Shown: positions 58,263 to 64,000 of the stretch, one piece after another
Layout: each line of letters starts with the position of its first letter
Position numbering within the stretch: position 1 is the first letter of the stretch
Assembly: GCA_963830715.1 (NCBI GenBank)
Contig: CAWHNS010000006.1
Location: 328,098 to 392,097, forward strand
Direction of reading: 5' to 3'
DNA length: 64,000 nucleotides
Origin: CAVVMA01 sp963830715
Lineage (GTDB): Bacteria; Desulfobacterota; Binatia; Binatales; Binataceae
Translations under genes and position numbers: made by a program
The notes under the pieces: model-generated
The model's input: only the letters and a program-made list of their open reading frames with translations
Told to the model about the DNA's origin: nothing
The model's database searches: none

Positions 58263-60577
58263 GCTTCAATGTGGCCGCGCTCACTTGAGCGCGGAAACTC
58301 AAGGTGCCGATGTAGCGCGCGACTTGGTTTGATCTGCTTCAATGTGGCCGCGCTCACATGAGCGCGGAAACGCTACGGCGAAGTTGAAAGTCCAATTATG
58401 AGGCAAGCTGCTTCAATGTGGCCGCGCTCACGTGAGCGCGGAAACGCAAGGTCAAGGGTGCGAAGCAACCGCTCGGAGCATTCGCTTCAATGTGGCCGCG
58501 CTCACGTGAGCGCGGAAACTTCATCTTCCCGCCCATCATTTGTCTCCTTGTCTTCGCTTCAATGTGGCCGCGCTCACGTGAGCGCGGAAACGGATCACAG
58601 CATCAAACGCATCACGCTTGAAGGGCGGGCTTCAATGTGGCCGCGCTCACGTGAGCGCGGAAACCCCAAGCTCCGCACCCCGGCCTCAGCCATTGCGATG
58701 CTTCAATGTGGCCGCGCTCACGTGAGCGCGGAAACTTCCATCATTGGGGAACATACCGAGAAGTGGAAGCGAAGGCTTCAATGTGGCCGCGCTCACGTGA
58801 GCGCGGAAACGCGAAGGCGGGCGAGGTCACGTGCGGATTGAGGCGCTGCTTCAATGTGGCCGCGCTCACGTGAGCGCGGAAACCATCCGATTTACGACTA
58901 CTGGGGACTCTCGCCGCTGGCTTCAATGTGGCCGCGCTCACGTGAGCGCGGAAACTTAAGATAAGCGAAGGTTAGGAATGATTAGACCTTGTGCTTCAAT
59001 GTGGCCGCGCTCACGTGAGCGCGGAAACTTCAGTGTCACGACGAGTTGATGGGAGACGAAGCTGAGCTTCAATGTGGCCGCGCTCACGTGAGCGCGGAAA
59101 CCGTACCGTAAGAGTAGCCTTAGAAGAGTTCTCCTGAATAGCTTCAATGTGGCCGCGCTCACGTGAGCGCGGAAACGCCCATACTGCGCCGCGCTGAACG
59201 GCAAGGTGATCGGCTTCAATGTGGCCGCGCTCACGTGAGCGCGGAAACTTTTTCGCACCCTTCAGACCAGGGTGAACTTCACCTGGCTTCAATGTGGCCG
59301 CGCTCACGTGAGCGCGGAAACTCAAGCGTCCCGCACTGGAGTGACCGCGATGGCCCTGCTTCAATGTGGCCGCGCTCACGTGAGCGCGGAAACATCGCGG
59401 TGCATTCGGCGTCGGTCAGCCCGGCGCAATCGTCGCTTCAATGTGGCCGCGCTCACGTGAGCGCGGAAACGTGAACGGATTGCGCGGGCAGATCGCCGCG
59501 CTGGACAAGCTTCAATGTGGCCGCGCTCACGTGAGCGCGGAAACAAAATGTCGCCATCGGTCAACAGCCGCGAGCTGACGCTTCAATGTGGCCGCGCTCA
59601 CGTGAGCGCGGAAACCGGAGTTCCATCCGCCGGGCGCCGAGCGCGCGATGGCGGTGCTTCAATGTGGCCGCGCTCACGTGAGCGCGGAAACCAGCGCCAG
59701 GACCGCGGCCACGATCAGGACCGCCGCGGCCGCGCTTCAATGTGGCCGCGCTCACGTGAGCGCGGAAACTCGCGGCATAGAACGCCGCCTGACGAACGAC
59801 AATTTTTTTGCTTCAATGTGGCCGCGCTCACGTGAGCGCGGAAACTCGCTGAGTGGGGTTAAGTTCGATGGTTGAGGAAAAGCTTCAATGTGGCCGCGCT
59901 CACGTGAGCGCGGAAACAAAATGTCGCCATCGGTCAACAGCCGCGAGCTGACGCTTCAATGTGGCCGCGCTCACGTGAGCGCGGAAACGGAAAGCCTCTC
60001 TTTTTTCCAATCTTGTTTGTAAAGCTTCAATGTGGCCGCGCTCACGTGAGCGCGGAAACGGTCGCCGTTGGTCGGCGTGCCGCACACTGAGAGCACGCTT
60101 CAATGTGGCCGCGCTCACGTGAGCGCGGAAACGCGCCGCAGTTGATTCCGATCCTGCCGCCGATGTACGCGCTTCAATGTGGCCGCGCTCACGTGAGCGC
60201 GGAAACGTGGATGGATATCCACGAGTATGCGCAGACGGGCCTTGCTTCAATGTGGCCGCGCTCACGTGAGCGCGGAAACATGCGCATTTTCACATCGGCG
60301 TGCGTTCGGTAAATCTGGCTTCAATGTGGCCGCGCTCACGTGAGCGCGGAAACGCAACCCCCAGGTTGTCCACCCGGAGCTGCTCCGGGCCGCTTCAATG
60401 TGGCCGCGCTCACGTGAGCGCGGAAACTACTGAGCGATGGAACAGCCGCAACCGAAGGCATTGCCGCTTCAATGTGGCCGCGCTCACGTGAGCGCGGAAA
60501 CCGCGCGAGGCCGACGCGGTGAGCTATCTCAAGTGTTTCTGGCTTCAATGTGGCCGCGCTCACGTGAGCGCGGAAAC
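58263..60577 (-). CRISPR. CRISPR array, 32 repeats and 31 spacers
   Basis: The 36-bp repeat starts GCTTCAATGTGG and ends GCGCGGAAAC as written on the plus strand, with a palindromic core CCGCGCTCACGTGAGCGCGG. Spacers are 35-42 bp. On the minus strand it begins GTTTCC and ends ATTGAAGC, the usual crRNA 5'-handle type. The repeats at 58263 (ACTTGAG) and 58336 (ACATGAG) are the only variants, so the distal trailer end is on the left and the leader on the right. All agree with transcription leftwards. Two spacers (59545-59579 and 59918-59952) are identical. Confidence 0.98.
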
Positions 60578-60757
60578 TCGTCCTTCTCAAACCCTCAATT
60601 TTCAAAGAGCTTTGGGCCGTTTTGCGAGTACCTGTCGGTCCCAACGCCGTTCTCATCTGTCTTTCTAGTCCGATAGTCCTAAATCGTCGCATTGGCAAGG
60701 TTTTTTGGCTCTCGAGCGGACCCCGGGTTTTCATCGTCACCTCACCGCTCGCATCAG
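60578..60757 (-). promoter_or_regulatory. CRISPR leader
   Basis: 180 bases between the last repeat and the 3' end of cas4-cas1. Less GC-rich than the array, with short A/T tracts (CCAAAAAACC on the minus strand). Too short to encode cas2, which usually sits here. Confidence 0.65.
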
Positions 60758-62317
60758 TCAGCGCGTTTCGAAACCGACGTATCGAGGTGCCTCGCCGGTG
60801 ACCACCCGGGCCAATAACCTGGTCTGAATCTCGAGCACCCGCCGGTAGTTCACCCGATAGCCAAAGAGCGGATGGGTGACGAGGGTATCCATTCTCTGCT
60901 CGTACGCGCGCAAGAATCCCTTCCTGCCCTTCGGCGTCAGGGCGACCGCTGGGCCAACCTGAATGAAATCATCGCGAGTCACCATGCCGGTATTGATCGC
61001 GCCGATCACGACTGAGTCGGCGACCAATGGTCTGAATCCCTCCATCAAATCGAGCGCCAACGCTGGACGCCCGAAACGCGGTTGATGGTAAAAGCCGATC
61101 AAGGGGTCAAACCCCACGCTATGGCAGATGATCGTCAGATCCTTCGCGAGCAAGCTGTACGAGAAGGAGAGCAGTGCGTTAACCGGATCGGTCGGAGGAC
61201 GTCGATTGCGGCGCGTGAATTCAAAGTTTAAAGGCGCTTCCCGTTCGCCGTCGCTCTCAACTTTGAGCAGGCCAGTGAAGTTTGCGAAATAGATCCGCGC
61301 GGCGTTGCCTTCGATACCGAGCAGTTCTCCTAGATCCTCCGCGTTGAGAGCAGCCTCCGCGTATCGCTTGAGCTGAGCGAGAGCGATTGACGGAGGTTCG
61401 AGATGGTTTCTGCGGAGTAGTGTCCTTTGATTGCGGATTTTCGCCGCGACCAACTCGCGAGCCACGTTGAGGCAGAAGAACGGCTCTTCGGCCAGGGTGA
61501 ACTGCTGCTTTCGCAAGAAGACATTCTTAAGACCCAAGCCCTGAGTCAGTCCATAGAACCAGCCCCCATAGGAGAAGTGCGCGATCGCCTTTTCTGCCCA
61601 GCAGAGTCCCTGTACTGCCGCGGCGGTGAACTGCACATTGCCGAAAACGTTCACCTGTGAAATCTCGCCCACGCGTACCTCCTGGACGGGCTTCTTACGT
61701 TCTTTGATTTGCAGAACCTCGCCGGTCTTGCCGACAACGAGGCCGTGGCCTGTAACGTATAGCGGACGAAGATCGTCGCGGGCCGGAACGAGCCGTCGAA
61801 GAGGTTCGTCGCCATTGCGCGAAGGCGACGGCGCCGCTCCGTTGGCGCCAGCGGCGAACAACGCCAGTTGGGGATCATTGAGTGCTTCAGGAATCGATTC
61901 GTAGAGTACTGTCTCATCCGGCAAGCAGATGCCCACCAGCGAGCACCGCGGACACTTCGGGCTATCAATCAGCGGCGCTGGAATTTCTCCTCTGAGTGCC
62001 AGTTCTCTAGCTTCCTGAACCGCTCGAAGCGTTTCCGCGACCAAAGTGTCATCGATTACTATGCGAACGCGCTGACGCGTCGCATGATAGTACGCGACCG
62101 CTTCGTCGCACTTGTAACCGTTGTCGCGAAGAATCAGCGCTTGCGCGCAGAGCTGCCCCCGATCCGCAGCCCATGCCCCGGGGCCGTCGTCAGTATCTCG
62201 CGGGCTGCCCTTCTTGTAATCGACCGGAACGACCATACCGCCCTCGCCCTCGATGAGATCCATCTTTGCAATCAGCCGATGTGTCTCGCTGCTGAGCGTG
62301 ACTGAGCGCGAGTGGAT
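60758..62317 (-). CDS. cas4-cas1: Cas4-Cas1 fusion, Cas4 part truncated at the 5' end
   Basis: The Cas1 half (from about residue 170) is complete: LYVTGHGLVVGKTGEVLQIK, the catalytic Glu in GIEGNAARIYF, and GFDPLIGFYHQPRFGRPALA with the metal His, then ALDLMEGFRPLVAD. The Cas4 half keeps the PVDYKKGS nuclease strand, RGQLCAQALILRDNGY (Q-x3-Y-like), and CPRCSLVGIC, but the N-terminus is lost. The frame reads back through SRSVTLSSETHRLIAKMDLI to a TAA at 62318-62320, so the first cluster Cys and the G-R-x-x-H element are missing. ATG 62263 could initiate a shortened product. Fusions are typical of type I-G and V-B. Confidence 0.93.
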   Translation of the reverse strand: MHSRSVTLSSETHRLIAKMDLIEGEGGMVVPVDYKKGSPRDTDDGPGAWAADRGQLCAQALILRDNGYKCDEAVAYYHATRQRVRIVIDDTLVAETLRAVQEARELALRGEIPAPLIDSPKCPRCSLVGICLPDETVLYESIPEALNDPQLALFAAGANGAAPSPSRNGDEPLRRLVPARDDLRPLYVTGHGLVVGKTGEVLQIKERKKPVQEVRVGEISQVNVFGNVQFTAAAVQGLCWAEKAIAHFSYGGWFYGLTQGLGLKNVFLRKQQFTLAEEPFFCLNVARELVAAKIRNQRTLLRRNHLEPPSIALAQLKRYAEAALNAEDLGELLGIEGNAARIYFANFTGLLKVESDGEREAPLNFEFTRRNRRPPTDPVNALLSFSYSLLAKDLTIICHSVGFDPLIGFYHQPRFGRPALALDLMEGFRPLVADSVVIGAINTGMVTRDDFIQVGPAVALTPKGRKGFLRAYEQRMDTLVTHPLFGYRVNYRRVLEIQTRLLARVVTGEAPRYVGFETR

Positions 62318-62319
62318 TT

Positions 62320-63067
62320 ATCATTTGCGAACAGGCATCGTGGGCGAGGTTGGCCCGCTTTAGCATGGCGCTGCTTGGGCATCCCCGCAAGATCGTCCAG
62401 GGGGTGCAGTTGAAGAGACAATTTGCGGGCGCGAGATTTTGCGCGAACAGCTGGCCGGTCGCTGCCAACGGCAAATCGACAATTGAGGCGGTAACCATTT
62501 CACCGAAGCGGCAAAATGGAAACTGTCCCATGCGATTATCTTGCCTGTGGCTTTCATCTTGTTCCCAACATCGAATTGCCTCTGCTGCTGGGTTGTCAGA
62601 TCCAAAACAGCAGCGTACACATCGACGATTTTCAAAGAACCACAGTCGCGGATGTTTTTTGCGCGGGCGAACCGACGGGCATTGGAGGCGTTGAGTTGTC
62701 TCTGGTCGAGGGGGAGATCGCAGGACTGACCGCCGCCGGCCGCATTGCGGAGGCGAGCAGCTTGTTCGGGAAGCGAGAAAAACTGCGACGCTTCGCGCGA
62801 AGTCTGGGCCGAGCCTTTCCGCTGCGTCCGGAACTCCATCGCCTTCCCGCGCCCGAGACGATTGTTTGCCGCTGCGAAGACGTTCGCTATTCCAATCTCC
62901 GCGAGCATACCGGCTGGCGTGATGCAAAATTGCAAACCCGCTGCGGGATGGGCCCGTGCCAAGGGCGAATCTGCGGACCCGCCACCCAATTTCTTTTTAA
63001 ATGGAATCCGGATTCGGTGCGGCCGCCGAGCAATTACGCGCGACATCACGACCCAGAAGCGGGCTGA
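62320..63067 (+). pseudogene. 5'-truncated, frameshifted FAD/[2Fe-2S] oxidoreductase
   Basis: Frame A begins at the junction with cas4 and reads RLARFSMALLGHPRKIVQGV and ARFCANSWPVAANGKSTIEA. Near 62515 the frame changes to TVPCDYLACGFHLVPNIELP, LLGCQIQNSSVHIDDFQRTT, and VFCAGEPTGIGGVELSLVEG with the FAD ribose motif, then VCRCEDVRYSNLREHTGWRD, LQTRCGMGPCQGRICG, the BFD-like cluster. This is the second half of a NAD(P)/FAD oxidoreductase (opine or cyanide-forming oxidase-like alpha subunit). The FAD-binding start is absent, and the C-terminus runs past RPP into foreign sequence. Confidence 0.8.
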
Positions 63068-64000
63068 GGGCGCGGTTCATCAATCCCAGAAGATGGAAGC
63101 GATCGGCCGGCTCGCGGGAGGGGTCGCGCACGACTTTAACAATATCCTGGGAATCATCAGTGCCTGTGCCGAATTCCTCCGCGACCGCATTGACCCCGCC
63201 GCCGAACCTTCGCAGTACGTTGAGAACATCAAGAAGGCGACAGAACGCGGCTCATCTTTGACTCGCCAACTCCTGACCTTCAGCCGGTCTTCCGCTATCC
63301 ACCCCTGTGTCCTCGATCTGAACGAGCGACTGAAGGACATCAGCAAGCTCCTGCGTCCGCTGATGGGAGACGATGTGGAGATTCTCATTGTGTCCACATC
63401 ACCCGCGGCAGTGATCGAGGCGGACCCTGGCCAGCTCGACCAGATCGTGGTAAACCTCGCGGTGAACGCGCGCGACGCTATGCCTCATGGCGGCAAGTTT
63501 ATTCTGGAAACTCGCGCCGCCAGATTCGATGAGGCCTTTGCCGAGCAGCATCAGGCCATGGCAGCAGGAAGATACGTCGTGCTCGCGGTCAGCGATACCG
63601 GCAACGGCATGGATGAAGCTACCGTGTCGCGCGTCTTCGAGCCCTTCTTTACCACCAAAGAAATTGGCAAGGGAACGGGTTTGGGTCTGGCCACTGTATA
63701 TGGCATTGTCAAGCAGAGCGCAGGACACATCTTGGTCTACAGTGAACTGGGACACGGAACGACGTTTAAGATCTATCTCCCCTCCGCGGATCACAAAATC
63801 GGGCTCGAATCCCAGCCTGAAGTGGAGACGGTCGCTCCGAAACGGCAAGGGGCGACGATCCTGCTCGTAGAAGATGATGAAACCATGCGCAGCTTAACGC
63901 GACAGCTCCTCCAGGAACACGGCTATACCGTAGTCGACGCGGATGACGGGAAGTCGGCGCTCGAATGGGTGGAGTCTCATCCGGGTCCAATTGATTTGTT
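63030..64000 (+). CDS. Hybrid sensor histidine kinase, both ends missing
   Basis: The frame starts in a PAS tail (AITRDITTQKRAEGAVHQSQ), followed by the H-box GRLAGGVAHDFNNILGIISA, the N-box VNLAVNARDAMPHGG, VFEPFFTTKEIGKGTGLGLA, and a receiver domain ATILLVEDDETMRSLTRQLL. It runs off the right window edge. The PAS part is cut near 63029, at the end of the oxidoreductase fragment, and no proper start codon is evident. Signals through phosphotransfer to its receiver domain. Confidence 0.88.

Noticed and set aside
58398..60740. Many overlapping ORFs in the CRISPR array that repeat VSAATLK or RSRERGN
   Set aside because: They are translations of the repeat itself in different frames, without starts or ribosome sites.
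60336..60740. A cas2 gene between cas4-cas1 and the array
   Set aside because: The frame is leader plus array sequence without a Cas2 ferredoxin-fold pattern, and the gap is only 180 bases.
62190..62927. 245-aa minus-strand ORF upstream of cas4-cas1 as the missing Cas4 start
   Set aside because: It is antisense to the oxidoreductase fragment and lacks the Cas4 N-terminal cysteine and G-R-x-x-H pattern.

Overview
The window is high-GC bacterial chromosome (clearly above 60 % G+C over most of its length, lower in the last 9 kb). It comes from a Gram-negative-type cell: an outer-membrane porin, a tripartite CusABC-like efflux pump with a TolC-type channel, and a lipoprotein-type ABC substrate-binding protein. 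Several acyl-CoA dehydrogenase / aminoglycoside-phosphotransferase-like (ACAD/APH) genes, an F420-type luciferase-like monooxygenase, an F420-type nitroreductase, a CoxMSL-like molybdenum hydroxylase and DUF6285/DUF7064-type genes suggest an uncultured soil or aquatic lineage such as Binatota or a delta-proteobacterium-like group. That placement is inference from gene content only. Many conserved genes carry single-base frameshifts (about 16 in 13 genes, three of them in mtnA alone). I read most of these as uncorrected assembly indels rather than gene decay.

Layout, backbone (1-54.7 kb): CinA C-terminus, MFS transporter, XRE regulator and ACAD (0-4.1 kb); porin with leader hairpin and terminator, YjbQ, nitroreductase, GNAT and zinc-ribbon/TPR protein (4.1-8.8 kb); GST and APH-like kinase (9-10.6 kb); heavy-metal efflux operon CusC-CusB-CusA with small Cys-rich exported proteins and a relic of a second CusA (11-19.5 kb); an ArsM-like methyltransferase with an in-frame TGA and SECIS-like hairpin, flanked by 53-bp direct repeats (19.6-20.6 kb); an ACAD + APH pair, an unknown two-gene module, a molybdenum hydroxylase operon and a MoaD-like protein (20.6-28.1 kb); USP, alcohol dehydrogenase, enoyl-CoA hydratase, epimerase and RRM protein (28.4-32.3 kb); a stretch of gene debris (32.3-33.1 kb); mtnA, the DUF7064/DUF6285/APH operon, and a HATPase/STAS-like pair (33.1-38.6 kb); a peptide ABC transporter without its ATPases (38.6-42 kb); a macro-domain protein and a giant SBBP-repeat surface protein ending at a 200-bp MITE-like inverted repeat (42-46 kb); two MFS transporters, GNAT, LLM oxidoreductase, Ppk1 and a nucleoside phosphorylase (46-54.4 kb).

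Island (54.73 kb to at least 62.3 kb): the backbone stops at a 45-bp 3' fragment of a tRNA-Val(CAC) gene, the signature of an integrative element's distal attachment site. The orientation puts the element to the right. Its cargo is defence: an AbiE toxin-antitoxin pair (toxin frameshifted), a Dam-like adenine methyltransferase with a PD-(D/E)XK-like nuclease, and a 32-repeat CRISPR array served only by a 5'-truncated Cas4-Cas1 fusion. No cas2 and no interference genes are visible. To the right of cas4-cas1 the sequence becomes a patchwork: a decapitated FAD/[2Fe-2S] oxidoreductase fragment, then a decapitated hybrid histidine kinase that runs off the window.

The most unusual signals are the possible selenocysteine ArsM-like protein, the tRNA-bounded defence island with a broken CRISPR adaptation gene, and the metal-resistance region with paired Cys-rich exported proteins and a CusA relic.
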